From: Enchytraeus crypticus
Taxonomy: Eukaryota; Annelida; Clitellata; Enchytraeida; Enchytraeidae
NCBI GenBank assembly: GCA_905160935.1
Contig: CAJHZI010000548.1
Coordinates: forward strand, 516,001-580,000
Direction of reading: 5' to 3'
Length of the DNA stretch: 64,000 bases
Shown here: positions 32,063-43,289 of the stretch, piece by piece
Position numbering within the stretch: the first letter of the stretch is position 1
Layout: every line of letters starts with the position of its first letter
Made by a program: the position numbers and the translations under genes
Notes under the pieces: generated by a model
The model's database searches: none
The model's input: only the letters and a program-made list of their open reading frames with translations
What the model was told of the DNA's origin: nothing

Positions 32063-32805
32063 AGTTATTTCAACGATACATTTTTCAGTTCCTCATTTTT
32101 GTGCGAGAAATGCAAAGTAAACCGTAAAAACTGTGACATAATATTCGACGTTTTCAATCTTCATTGGTACTTTGATGTACTTCACAATGCTAAAGCCAGA
32201 AAAGCCTTTTTAACGTCAGTTTCCTCTTTCAAAAGCATGCCAGTGATACAACCTATACTGGATCTGCATCACAATATTTTAATCCAGTGCCTAGTGATTC
32301 GCGTAGAACCTCTAATCGATATGCTACTAGTTAAATCCAGTAATCGATTGCATAATGCGATGAATGCACATTTATAGCTTACTGCTATGTTGTCGTCAGG
32401 TAGAGAGGTGAACAGGCCCTTATTAATGGAAATGTACATGTATAAATTTCGCTGGGCTCAAGGCTAATATTATTTATATGTTTTTCGGCTGCAATTTTGT
32501 TTTGTCATATCAGAGAAATATGACTTACTGAAAACTTCTACTAAAGTGTCGTGTGCACAATGTGAATATAATTGTTGCTAGAGAAAGTTAAACTTTTCTA
32601 TTTGAGTACAACTCTGAGCAAAATATACTCGGTATTGGACAAGCATGTCGTAAGAGGCAACTGAATTGAAATTTATCGAGACGATTGAAATTATAAATTT
32701 GAAGAGGCAGATGCCAGTAAACCTATCAGCGCATTTTTATGTTTTCATATTTTTTTCCTTGGTTGTACTACTGCTACTTGTTTGATAAATAAAAATTATA
32801 TATAT
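32063..32805. other. Intergenic with repeat scraps
   Basis: TTTTTAACGTCAGTTTCCTC at about 32208 resembles an inverted fragment of the SINE A / repeat B 3' module. GTCGTAAGAGGCAACTG at about 32648 matches GTAAGAGGCGACTAAAGGC in the LINE sequence at 45957. No gene seen. Confidence 0.45.

Positions 32806-32855
<50 letters not shown>
32806..32855. repeat. (TA)n microsatellite
   Basis: About 24 TA units. Confidence 0.95.
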
Positions 32856-32860
<5 letters not shown>

Positions 32861-33493
32861 CATGTATATATTATATCACTAGCTCCTTGTGCACCATGTA
32901 CAGGGTTAACAATCAGCACATAAAATATATGTGTGACAATCAGAATAAAGAAACCAATTCACAAGATATCTTTGTCCCGTTGCTGACTAATGCTTTCATT
33001 AATTATATAAATTATCTACTGATTTTACGAAATAGTATCGATTAGCATCTCTTTGGAGTCTATACCGGAGTCTATTCTTGGTCAGAGAAAAATTAATGAG
33101 TACAGAGATTATCTTTTTAATAACATCAGACCAAGCAGCTATCTCCATTTTATATTCGAATTTATAATTATTTTTAACTACATTTTTATATTCGAATTGC
33201 GTAATAGCGTAGAAATGCGGATGTATGTATAATTATTTACGAATCTTTGGAAAGTATTTAATATACAGCACATACAGATTTCCGGATTGTTCATCTTTTT
33301 CACTGCAAGTTAATAGCCTAAATAGCGAAATAATAAAAAGAGAAATGGTGCAAGACTAGATCTGATAGAAGAATGCGAACTGTACACTCATAGAATTAAT
33401 TCTGCTGTTGTAGTAACTCACGATTATTACCGCTATGATGTAGCCCTCTATCGCTTACTGGGAGCGGATACCGACTTCCCTGCGGTAGTAGTT
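32856..33493 (-). other. Downstream flank of the protocadherin gene
   Basis: Probably includes its 3' UTR. No AATAAA in the first 400 bases on the minus strand; ATTAAA variants lie at 33257-33262 and 33116-33121. Confidence 0.4.
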
Positions 33494-36400
33494 CTATATA
33501 ACTCTATCATCATCTTCATCATCGTCATCGTCAGCAAACCGGACAGACTTACGACTGTTCTGAGACGCTGATCTAACGATGACGGACCCATTGGTTAGCG
33601 ACCTCTGTTGGATCTTCATCGGCGGTGGAACTGGATCAATATTCAGAAGCGACCTTTCGAATTCGGCAGCGGAGACCTGATCAGATAGTGAAGCGCTGCT
33701 GCTGAAAGTGCGAGGTATTCGATTGATGGGTCTCGTAGAAGGATTTGTCACACCAGGTGTCATCCGAACCCCGAAAGTTGTCACTCTTTCCATGTGGGTA
33801 GCGATGGGTTTCCTGCGCTCTATGGAGACGTAGTCGCCGTTACGTGGAGTTTGTTGGGTGGAACGATATGGAAGATATAGGTGCTGGTAGTCCTTTATCT
33901 GCTGCAACTGAGATGTGGTCATGGGATGATGTGACTGGTTCAAGGTCAATTGTTGAAGGGCGGTTTGATAGCGAGGATCATGAAGACGGAAGGGTGACGG
34001 GGGTGGTGGGAGCTCCTCTGCGGAAGGTGAATCCAGACTCTGAGAGCCTCTCGGCCAGGTCATGTTTGTTCTGTTCAGATAGGACGAACCGAAGTATCGA
34101 AACGATGGAGTCAGAATCGTATTAGCGTCCGTTTTGTCCTCTCTCGCTGACCCGTAGCTCGTGACGCTTGTGGTCATTTCCGTGCAGAGACTGTCATTGT
34201 CCGCACCCGTGGTCAGCCATCTTTGACGGGCAGAATAGTTCACCGGCTCCGAGTCCAACATTAGAATCATGCCTGCGGAAGAAGGTAGTGACGTCATAAG
34301 CGTGACGTCATTTTGATTAACGGCTACGTCATCGCTAGGCGTGACGTCGTCGTTAGTGTCGAGAGCGCTGAGGAATTTATTGTCTATTATTTCTCTGATC
34401 TGCCTTGGTCGACGCTTCTTCTGCTTCATGTCCTTGATAATTCTTGGACACAGAACGACCAGACTGACGATAATAATGCACAGCGCAATTAGAACGCAAA
34501 TAATGATGGTTGACAGAATTCCAACTGAAAGCAACGTCTCCTCTTTGGACGCTATTTGACGATCCGGATTTTTGACGGCTTCATTCGTAATCAAGACGTT
34601 TAAGGTTCCGTTAAAAGCTGCAGATGGCAGCGTGCTGTTTCTAACTACAATGTACAAATAAAACATCATTGTATCATTCATTTGTCTGACAGATCTCGCA
34701 AGAATTACTCGACCGCTTCGGGAATCTATTTCAAAATACTGCTCTTCATGTCCTGAAAGGCTGTAGACGTATCCTGATTTCTTATTTTGACCCACATCTG
34801 GAGCTCGAATTATTGCTATTGTCTGCCCGTTGTGAACTAACTTAGGATTGATGTATAGCGTGTAGTTATCCTGCAATGGATAGATAAGAACCGGTATTGG
34901 GTGAGTGAGGTTACTAAATTTTAAAACAACTGATGTAGAATCTACCGATCCATTGACCCCGGCAGTGTTTGATCGAACCTTTAGTCTGTACGTCCCACCA
35001 GCAAGTTGATCGAAGAAACAGCTGGAGGTCAGTGATCCGGAATCCAGATCAATCTTAAAGCAGGAAGCGGAATTTGATTCTGGATCAATATCGTACCAGG
35101 TTTGATTGTGAGGCCAAAGGTCCTGATCTACAGCGGTTATGTTTGCCAGGGAACTGTTGAGCGCGTATGGGTGGGAAATGTCGATAGTGTACAGACGTGA
35201 GGAAAATCTTGGTACGTTATCATCGACGTCGATTACATGAACTCTTACTAGACACGATTCAACGTAATCTTTTGTGGTGAGATGATCTGAGACACCTTTC
35301 AGCAAGACAGTGGACGGCTGGTCAGCCACGTTTGAAGAAAGTGTTGAGTTACTGCTATGAACAGGAGGCAATATCATTCGACGATGACGACGGTTCATCA
35401 GTTGCTGACCGCGGTGTCTTATCGAATGCCTAAGCACTCGCCTATTCTGCAGAGTATCCACTGATGTTTTATATAGACCATAGTTCATTTGCTGACCGCT
35501 CAAAGCTACAACTCTAAATTCTATTAAGTCATTCAGTTCTCGATTAAACGTCGTCATCGCATAGATTGTTCCAGTTGATTCGTCGACTCTGAATCTCGAT
35601 TCGTTTTGCTCGATGTAATAATGGACGAGCAGATCGGCATCGGGGCTTACGGCAGAAACTGTTAACACTGAGACACCTACGTCATTGTTCTCCAGTAAAG
35701 AAACATCATAAACCGGATTGACGAATCTTGGCAGGGACTTCCTCGAATCCACAACGGAAATGCTAATATGCGACTCAGAATGGAGGACAGGCTGACCTAG
35801 ATCTTGACAGGAAATTGTAAAGTGAATTACTTCATCTTTTTTTACTCGAAGTTGATCAGTAGTCGTGAGAAAATATTCTTTGTCAGACTTTTTATCCAAG
35901 TTAAATCCGAGCATCTGATCCTTGAAGCCGCATTTACCTCGACCTGCATCGCCACTGTCTGAGTCTTCGAGGGTGAGGTAGGCAATCCTCGTCCCAGGTG
36001 GAGCTTGATCTGCCACCTCAAGCTTACCCCCATCACTAATCGCATCTATGATTATATGAGGCCTATTATCATTAACATCCTCAACGTTTATGATCACGCT
36101 GGCAACAGAAACTAATGGATTGTCTCCACCATCTTCAGCCATAACCATCAGAACATAAACTTCTTTTTGCTCTCGGTCGAGTTCTTTTTCGAGCATTAAA
36201 GTGCCAGTCGTCTCGTCGATGGAGAAGAGATCTGGATAGGCTCTTATGGATTTGTTGGACAGTCGGTATTTGACTCTACCATTATGATGAAGATCAGCAT
36301 CTGAAGCATGTACTGTAACAAGGGTTGATCCTGCTGGAGAATTCTCACTGATGGACATATTATAGAGTGGTTTATCAAACACCGGGACATGGTCATTGAC

Positions 36401-37174
36401 ATCCGTCACTGAGATCTGTAACGTAAGAGTTCCTGTCAAAGCCGGTTTACCATTGTCAACCGCCAACAAAAGCAGTTCATAGTAATTCACTAATTCACGA
36501 TCTAAATGTTTTTCTAGCATCAGATGCAGTCCAGTAAATTCACTCTGTTCCAGAGAAAAGATATCATTCTTAGCAGACTTGCTGGAGATCAGTCGGTAGT
36601 TTTTGACTCCGTAGAGCGGACTGTCCGAATCCGATGCTGCGTTAAGCGGAAGTAGCCTACCTGTTGCTTGGGACTCAGGTAAATTCATCTGGATTAACGC
36701 TGGACTAAACACCGGCGGATTATCATTGATGTCAACGATATTGATATCAACTTTGATAACTTGGAAGAAAGGATGTTGTATGGCTACGTTGAGCTGTATA
36801 AGACATTCTACCATTTTTTCGCAGAATTTTTCTCTGTCAATAACAGAAGCGGTTGTGAGGCGGGCCAGTCTAGGTTCGATGCTGAAGACGTCTGAGTAGG
36901 AATCATGAGCGTTACTCAACAACGCGTACTGGAACTTATCCACCACGTCTTTGGAAAACTCTTTCCTAAATCCGGCATCCTCGGTCAGGTCTGATGTTAT
37001 GATTGAACCAGCTGGACTCTCTTCCGTGAGGTTGTAGCGCAGATGTTTCTGCTGATGCTTTGTTGGAGACGTATCTTGCGGAGATGGCAAATCATTTTCT
37101 GTTTTTATTACACCAAGACCGCTCGCAATCGCTACTGCGAGTAAAATGAAAATTCTCAAAAATGATTTCGTCAT
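33494..37174 (-). CDS. Protocadherin, single coding exon (1226 aa)
   Basis: Calcium-dependent homophilic adhesion protein of the plasma membrane. Signal peptide at 1-20 (FLRIFILLAVAIASG). Seven cadherin repeats at about 45-153, 155-264, 266-371, 373-482, 484-656, 658-760 and 765-868. Linker motifs DINDNPP (148-154), DVNDHVP (258-264), DVNDNRP (366-372) and DVDDNVP (649-655) are visible. Repeat 4 ends in VVDSRKSLP (474-482), without the usual DxND. Repeat 5 has a roughly 75-residue Arg-rich insert. One membrane helix at about 881-909 and a 317-residue cytoplasmic tail with a proline-rich patch (ELPPPPSPF), KSVRF at 1209-1213 and an acidic end. Seven repeats, one helix and a long tail fit the non-clustered delta-1-like protocadherins; the orthologue is not clear. 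No intron interrupts the frame. The plus-strand frames inside it are shadows. Confidence 0.95.
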   Translation of the reverse strand: MTKSFLRIFILLAVAIASGLGVIKTENDLPSPQDTSPTKHQQKHLRYNLTEESPAGSIITSDLTEDAGFRKEFSKDVVDKFQYALLSNAHDSYSDVFSIEPRLARLTTASVIDREKFCEKMVECLIQLNVAIQHPFFQVIKVDINIVDINDNPPVFSPALIQMNLPESQATGRLLPLNAASDSDSPLYGVKNYRLISSKSAKNDIFSLEQSEFTGLHLMLEKHLDRELVNYYELLLLAVDNGKPALTGTLTLQISVTDVNDHVPVFDKPLYNMSISENSPAGSTLVTVHASDADLHHNGRVKYRLSNKSIRAYPDLFSIDETTGTLMLEKELDREQKEVYVLMVMAEDGGDNPLVSVASVIINVEDVNDNRPHIIIDAISDGGKLEVADQAPPGTRIAYLTLEDSDSGDAGRGKCGFKDQMLGFNLDKKSDKEYFLTTTDQLRVKKDEVIHFTISCQDLGQPVLHSESHISISVVDSRKSLPRFVNPVYDVSLLENNDVGVSVLTVSAVSPDADLLVHYYIEQNESRFRVDESTGTIYAMTTFNRELNDLIEFRVVALSGQQMNYGLYKTSVDTLQNRRVLRHSIRHRGQQLMNRRHRRMILPPVHSSNSTLSSNVADQPSTVLLKGVSDHLTTKDYVESCLVRVHVIDVDDNVPRFSSRLYTIDISHPYALNSSLANITAVDQDLWPHNQTWYDIDPESNSASCFKIDLDSGSLTSSCFFDQLAGGTYRLKVRSNTAGVNGSVDSTSVVLKFSNLTHPIPVLIYPLQDNYTLYINPKLVHNGQTIAIIRAPDVGQNKKSGYVYSLSGHEEQYFEIDSRSGRVILARSVRQMNDTMMFYLYIVVRNSTLPSAAFNGTLNVLITNEAVKNPDRQIASKEETLLSVGILSTIIICVLIALCIIIVSLVVLCPRIIKDMKQKKRRPRQIREIIDNKFLSALDTNDDVTPSDDVAVNQNDVTLMTSLPSSAGMILMLDSEPVNYSARQRWLTTGADNDSLCTEMTTSVTSYGSAREDKTDANTILTPSFRYFGSSYLNRTNMTWPRGSQSLDSPSAEELPPPPSPFRLHDPRYQTALQQLTLNQSHHPMTTSQLQQIKDYQHLYLPYRSTQQTPRNGDYVSIERRKPIATHMERVTTFGVRMTPGVTNPSTRPINRIPRTFSSSASLSDQVSAAEFERSLLNIDPVPPPMKIQQRSLTNGSVIVRSASQNSRKSVRFADDDDDEDDDRVI

Positions 37175-37500
37175 ATTTCAAGTCTTAATACGATTGTCTA
37201 GTCCTTATCAGCGCTAGAGTTTAAAGCGATGTAAATATTTATTTTATATCATGATATTAAATTGGGACAATATCCGGGAGAATGTATTTCAATAAATTCT
37301 ATGTACTTAAATAACATCCTGATTCTGCTATTTTACTAATGCAAAGAAAGTTACTACTTAAATTGAACGCTTATCTTTGTCATGAACGGTCAGACTCTGT
37401 AATAAGAGACAAATTATATTCATACAAAGTCCCCAGTGAAAACTAGAGTAGGCCTACTTTAATTTTCTTAAAGCTATGAAAAGAGTAAATTATATTATTA
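37175..37500. other. Upstream flank of the protocadherin gene
   Basis: AT-rich, presumably 5' UTR and promoter. No clear core promoter element seen. Confidence 0.35.
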
Positions 37501-37504
37501 TGAT

Positions 37505-37672
37505 GCAGTAAAAAGAGGCAGGAGCAGGCCGATATTAGGTATGTTAGATGATTTAAAGACCCACGCATATGTGGAAATGACAAGGAAAGCGGAAGACAGA
37601 GAAGAGTGGATGCGTTATATACCATGGACCTGCCAGTAGGTAGTGCACTCAGAGAGAGAGAGAGAGAATGCA
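37505..37672 (+). mobile_element. LINE family B 3' end with (GA)n tail
   Basis: AAAAAGAGGCAGGAGCAGGC through GCGTTATATACCATGGACCT, GCCAGTAGGTAGTGCACTCA, then (GA)n. Over 90% like 13510-13680 by eye. About 330 bp upstream of the protocadherin start. Confidence 0.85.
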
Positions 37673-37889
37673 GTAAGTCTAATTGTTTCATCATTGTAAT
37701 TGCAGTACATGCTGCCCCAAAGATTTCTACAAATTGTGGCAGCGATAAAATAGAAACATTTAGTATAATTTAGCAATAGAATGCACACTCAATAGGCTTA
37801 TGCCAGGTTTCAAGTTCATTTGAGTTTTGTCCGTATTATAGAGAATTTAGAACTTTAATAATAAACCTCTAATATTTGGCAAATAACAG

Positions 37890-37980
37890 GTCCAGTGCAC
37901 ATACTTCTGATGACAACTCAGCTTTCAGCTTTGAATATCACTTTCGACAGATGAAACTGACGTTAACATTAACTAACCTA
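37890..37980 (+). repeat. Decayed SINE A 3' part
   Basis: TCACTTTCGACAGATGAAAC, TGACGTTAACATTAACTAAC preceded by a poorly matching head. Only the 3' module is recognisable. Confidence 0.55.
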
Positions 37981-38865
37981 TGCAGCTTTTACAAGCATAG
38001 GGCTAGTTACTTTTTTACAGCAATACATTTAGGCCTACTATCATTTTATTTTGCATCTATCTAAATTACATTCAAAAGGTAAAAAAATCATTACTTTCAT
38101 TGGCTTAGGAAGTTCACTGCATGCACACACTCTAAGCATTACTATATATTACTAATTAGTTAGTTAATCAGTTAATTAATTAATTATTAGTGGTAATCAT
38201 GAAAGTTACAAAATATTATTAACAAGCCATATTACAATTATGCTTAATTTACGTAAGCCTAAATATACCTAACATAGCTATAATTATAGTTGGTCACCAA
38301 GGTAATTTAAAATGCTGGTCTTGGTACAGCATAATTTATATTAGCCTAAATCAAGGGCTTCATGCATCGCTACAGAAACTATTCTAATTAAATTATAAGG
38401 CTAATCTGCTTCGAATTGAGATAATATTTGACATGCAGTTGATGGCTCCATACGAGCTGCTAACAATCGAGTGAAGAGTGAAGAGTCTGGAAGCCACGGA
38501 GATGAGCCGATAAATCTGTCCTTAGTGACTATCGTAGAACTGGAACAAGAGTGCGGGCCCTGGCTCAGAGGTAGGGAGTGGTGGGAGTGGGATGGGAGAG
38601 AAAACCCGGCAGTTAGGCTCTGAATTCTGAAGTGGTTGGGGTGGGAGGGGGAGATGATATAGACTTTATAGAAGTATGATAGGTATCATGCATTTAATGG
38701 TAGAATCTAATAGTAGAAGATTTAGAAATTATTATATATAAACGTATACATTAAACATGACAATATTTGTTAATTCCTACACGATCTTACAACAGCAGAT
38801 CATTACAATACATCAAATGAAGATTAATACAAATACATATATGTAGTGCATCATGCTATACGCTG
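37981..38865. other. Intergenic; GC-rich island at 38480-38660
   Basis: Within AT-rich sequence, 38480-38660 is GC-rich (GAGTGCGGGCCCTGGCTCAG, GTGGTGGGAGTGGGATGGGA). I found no splice-bounded frame, tRNA boxes or second copy. Confidence 0.4.
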
Positions 38866-38990
38866 TCCGGAGCCAGTGGTGATGTCGGTAAGTTATTCGA
38901 ACGCGGATCAGTATGTGCGGGGTTCAACTACTGGGCTCACCCGTCACTGACATCGCTTTCGAGTAAGGAAATGGACATTAACATTAGCTA
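38866..38990 (+). repeat. tRNA-derived SINE A
   Basis: TCCGGAGCCAGTGGTGATGT, CGGTAAGTTATTCGAACGCG, GTGCGGGGTTCAACTACTGG, CATCGCTTTCGAGTAAGGAA, then ATTAACATTAGC. Confidence 0.85.
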
Positions 38991-39850
38991 TATTGTCTAT
39001 ATACATGTATACCTTCTTGGATAGATAATTATATACTATAATAATTGTAAGATATGAATACTGCACTTATTGTCAGAGATATTCTTTTGTTCAGAATATG
39101 GACGAAGTCGTCGCTTAAGCTAACGATTGAAGGAAACTGAAAAAGACTTGTCTATGATTGATGAACAAAGTTCCCAGATATTTATTATATTCCAAACTTT
39201 GATAGACATATAGAGAGATAGATATTTTATTTTCCGAAAATTACAATGACACTATACACCATGCATAGAACGACGTGAGAAAGTGGACATACAGGCCCGA
39301 AGGCTCTGACGCATGCCCACAAAGGCTAGAATTAAATTAAAAACAGTTCATGGCACAAAAATTACAGTTAATAATTTCTATAATAATGATAAGTAGGCAA
39401 TTAATAGAATTTTAGTGGATTTACATTACATAAGTATTTACTCTATGTACTTGTAATTTTACGATAGGCCTATCGTTAGGATGATAATGTGAGTAGTTCA
39501 TTCACATAAAAAGTACGAAGCCACTAGTTCTTAACTAGCCTGGTCGTCTTTTGGGGAAAACTTTGGTAACACGCATTTAAGGCATTTTAATCGAAATTTT
39601 CGTAGTCTTTTAAAATTTGTCAACAGGTCTTACATTTTAGCAACCTTAAGCCTAAATGAGCTGATTAAAAAATGAGTTTACTATGAATATAGAGAAGCCC
39701 TTCATTCTTATCATACATGTAGCATAATTAACTTTGCACTTTATTGCAATTATTTGTAGTTTTTCTATTAGATCTGCTGCAGCTAGCGGCAGATGTTCCT
39801 CAGTGTTTGCTCACTTAGCAGCTTAAATCTGCCCTTAAGGGCACAATACT
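38991..39850. other. Intergenic, nothing recognised
   Basis: No exon or element end identified. Confidence 0.45.
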
Positions 39851-39856
39851 CTCTCC

Positions 39857-39859
39857 CCT

Positions 39860-39907
<48 letters not shown>

Positions 39908-40135
39908 TCTCTCTCTCTCGAACTCTCCCCATCTCTTTCTCTTTACCTCTCTCTCTCTTTCACTCTCTCGAGCACTCTCACCCTCTCTCTCTCTCTCTTG
40001 AGCACTCTCACCCTCTCTTTTTCTTTATCTCTCTCTCTCTATCTCTCTCTCTCTCTCTCTCGAGCACTCTCCTCCACTCTTTTTCTCTTTCTCTCTCTCT
40101 CTCACTCTCTCTCTCACTCTCTCTCTCTCTCTCTC
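39857..40135. repeat. (CT)n microsatellite with ~50-bp superstructure
   Basis: CT tracts punctuated by CGAGCACTCTCACCCTCTCT at 39969, 40000 and about 40061: the array carries a larger, imperfect repeat unit. The plus-strand Ser-Leu frame is a by-product. Confidence 0.9.
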
Positions 40136-40227
40136 TAACAATAAGACCTCTGCAGGTTTTGAGCTAGCAGCCTCATCATTATTCTAGATTTCCGTCCATT
40201 CCTCAGATTCGCATTTAGTAAACCCAT

Positions 40228-40512
40228 CATCATTATACTGGCACATCATACTGGCACATCACACTGGCACATCACACTGGCACATTATACTGGCACATCA
40301 GACTGGCACACCATACTGGAACATCATACTGGCGCACCATACTGGAACACCACACTGGCACACCGTACTGGCACACCATACTGGCACATCATACTGGCAC
40401 ATTATACTGGCACATCATACTGGCACACCATATTGGCCCATCATACTGGCACACCATACTGGCACAGTATACTGGCACATCATACTGACACACCATACAG
40501 GCACATCATAAC
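40228..40512. repeat. 13-bp minisatellite, about 21 units
   Basis: Units like CACATCATACTGG and CACACCATACTGG in tandem, more diverged at both ends. Confidence 0.93.
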
Positions 40513-41445
40513 GTGGATTAACGTATTAATCAGTGATGAAAACAATATTTAACAGTAACGGAGAATATGATGGACAGTATGATCATAGGAAAAACGGTAA
40601 AGTTCCATTCATGCAGAGATCAGAGTTTACATGGACCATGCCAAACTAGGTCACTTTTGGATGCTAAAAAATTCTAATAAAACGTTCTTAGAAAGAACGA
40701 TTAAAGTTTAACTATTTAAGATTAACGATTTAAGTTTTTAAGTTCTTATAAACGAAGTACTTATAAAACGTACCTACTTAACATATAATTATAATTAAAA
40801 ATGCATAACGGAGCATCAAGAGTGAACTAATTGTAACAAAGCAAAGAGCATCGACATTATAGGCCGCGTCAGTTTTTTCTATTTAATGTTTAATTATAAA
40901 ATTAATATAGCAACCTCGATGTAGAAAACCATAAAGAGACCTAGTACAATCATTATAAAGAGAATTTTTCTGCAGGTACATGTGACAAAATTGATACTAA
41001 AATTAACCTTTACGTTTAGCCATCACTTAAAATCAAGCCAAGAAGCAGTTTAACGTCCGGTTCATCATCTCACATCAATTATAACTGCAGAATTACCCAT
41101 TGCCTCTAATATCAAACTAGAAATGGAGAAATAGGCGCTAATAATTGGCACCAATTTATCTAATTTATAGATCCGAAACTCTCATCCTTCTGTCGTATCT
41201 AAGCAGTCTACAAAGACTCTTGACTAGTGAGTGTTAGCCGAACAAACAAATCCACACGAGCCTACCAAGTGAAGCGTACCCTCGGCCTAATATAATGGCT
41301 CAATACTTCTTCAGTAGTCAACAGGCGGGGGGTTGATAGCATAGAGCGAACGATTCGCCTCATATTCAAACAATAACTTATATAATTCCTGAGAATAGAC
41401 TGTAGGTGTAGAGAGAAGAGAAATGAATGGAAGTCACTAAATATA
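40513..41445. other. Intergenic, nothing recognised
   Basis: AT-rich. TTTAACGTCCGGTTCATCAT at about 41049 is a possible scrap of the repeat B module. Confidence 0.45.
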
Positions 41446-42194
41446 CAGACTGGGGCAAAAATAATAATTCCCTAGCGAAAACTCAAAACTCATTAACTTC
41501 GACAAAACTCGAAATATTTAAGCAAAAGTTTTAGAGTGTCTAGAGGAGGAATTCATACATATATCCTGCAAATGTGATGAAAATTTGTTAAGCAGTAACA
41601 AAGTTACAGCATTTCTACGAAAAAAGAGCACAAATCAATTTTAACAAAAGTCATAGTAACTGCGACAAAACTCAAAATTGCTTTACAAAATTTTCGGAGC
41701 TTCTACAGATTGACTTTCTACACCTAACAAATTTGGTGAAAATATATTCAAAAGTAACAAAAATACAGCGCTTATTCCGAAAAAAAGTGTTAAAATCAAT
41801 TTCATGAAGGCTTATTTAAACAAAAGTACCGGAAAATATCCTCAAAATTTAGAAATAATTTAAACAGAAGAACTAATTTTAAGCATCATTTATTGGAGCA
41901 CCTAACAAGGTAGTGTAGGCGTATATTCTACCACTTAAGTAAACGGCCCTTTTCAGGGTCGTTATTTTCTTAAAAAGCAACGACTGACATTTCAAAAAAC
42001 CTTGTTAAAATGGATTTTTGCACTTTTTTCGTAGAAATGCTGTAATTTTGTAATTACTGAAAAAATTTTCACCACATTTTGCAGGAGATTCGCAGAAATT
42101 CCTCCCCTAGAAGCTCCGAAAATTTAGTAAAGAATTTGTTGAGTTTTCTTGAAGTTATTGAGATTTCGCTGGGGGACCTTTTTGACACAGTCTG
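41446..42194. mobile_element. Foldback element 4 (749 bp) with TA flanks
   Basis: Left end CAGACTGGGGCAAAAATAAT; right end CTTTTTGACACAGTCTG (reverse complement CAGACTGTGTCAAAAAG). Arms of about 200 bp share GCATTTCTACGAAAAAAG and GATGAAAATTT. After the left arm a second, direct copy of its inner part occurs at about 41660-41800 (GCGACAAAACTCAAAATT, ACAGCGCTTATTCCGAAAAA). No coding capacity. Ends and TA flanks suggest a Tc1/mariner-mobilised MITE. Confidence 0.85.
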
Positions 42195-42261
42195 TAGAAC
42201 AAGAAATTATCGATCGATTGATTTGATTAGTACGCGTACTATGATAAGCTTACTATGTTAT

Positions 42262-42318
42262 ATACATGTATACATGTATATACATATATACTGTATATAT
42301 ACATATATATATATATGC

Positions 42319-42366
<48 letters not shown>

Positions 42367-42506
42367 ACATTATACATGTTATATATTATATATATAACAT
42401 TATGCATGTTATATATATATATATATAATATAATATGTATATAATATATAATGTATAATGTATACATACATGTATACATTATACATGTATGCATGTATAT
42501 ATATAC

Positions 42507-42584
<78 letters not shown>

Positions 42585-42585
42585 A
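42262..42585. repeat. (TA)n / TACATG repeats ending in (GA)n
   Basis: TA arrays with interspersed TATACATGTATA units, then 36 bases of GA at about 42550-42585. Confidence 0.92.
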
Positions 42586-43022
42586 CTATACATAAACTTT
42601 AGTCATTTTCGCCAAGCTGACGTCTTACATGTATATCTGAGGCGATTGTCTATAGGAACCTATCTTAATGAGAAAAATATTGATAATTATGTGCATTTAA
42701 CTAATAAAGGCCTATAATTTGCAAATTGTAAGTTCACGCCACGTACGTTTCTTCAACACACCTATTTTACAGAAGGCCTAAAGCGTACGATGTATAGAAC
42801 GTTGAATGCCGAATGAAACCAAAGAATCGTCGAATGAATGATGAGATTTTAGAGGCTAGAACCGCTGCAACTGCGGCGATTCAATTTCTAAGTCCCAGAG
42901 CTCCACTATCTGGTATTGTGTTAGAGGTAGGTAGGAATATATTAAGTATCGATGTAAAGTACTCGAGAGAGTTATGGACTGTACCGCAAAGAGCTCAGTC
43001 AACAGTGGAGACCTCCTAACGA
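42586..43022. other. Spacer, no gene called
   Basis: A 68-codon plus-strand frame (42813-43019, MKPKNRRMNDEILEARTAAT) shows no family resemblance and no flanking splice logic; I leave it uncalled. Confidence 0.35.
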
Positions 43023-43023
43023 C

Positions 43024-43240
43024 ACATTATCTCCCTGACTAGCACACATATACACAGGCACATGTACACAAACGTACAGGTACAAACACAAGCACACACA
43101 AGTACACGTAGAAATATATGTAAATGTACATTATCTCCCTGACTAGCACACATATACACAGGCACACGTACACACACGTACAGGTGCGAACACAAGTACA
43201 GGTACGAATAGATGTAAACATGAGTACACGTACAAATACA
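43024..43240. repeat. CA-rich sequence, 104-bp tandem duplication
   Basis: ACATTATCTCCCTGACTAGC occurs at 43024 and 43128, followed in both by ACACATATACACAGGCACA and similar CA/TA-rich sequence. Confidence 0.8.
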
Positions 43241-43289
43241 CTTACACTCGAGCATGTAAGCAAGTAATGCGCATATAATGCTACAGACA

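Noticed and set aside
33844-34559. Plus-strand frames inside the protocadherin
   Set aside because: Antisense shadows of a well-supported 1226-codon gene.
39793-40167. 124-codon Ser/Leu frame
   Set aside because: Translation of a (CT)n microsatellite.
42813-43019. 68-codon plus-strand frame as a small gene
   Set aside because: No recognisable domain, no splice or poly(A) logic, and similar lengths arise by chance in this composition.
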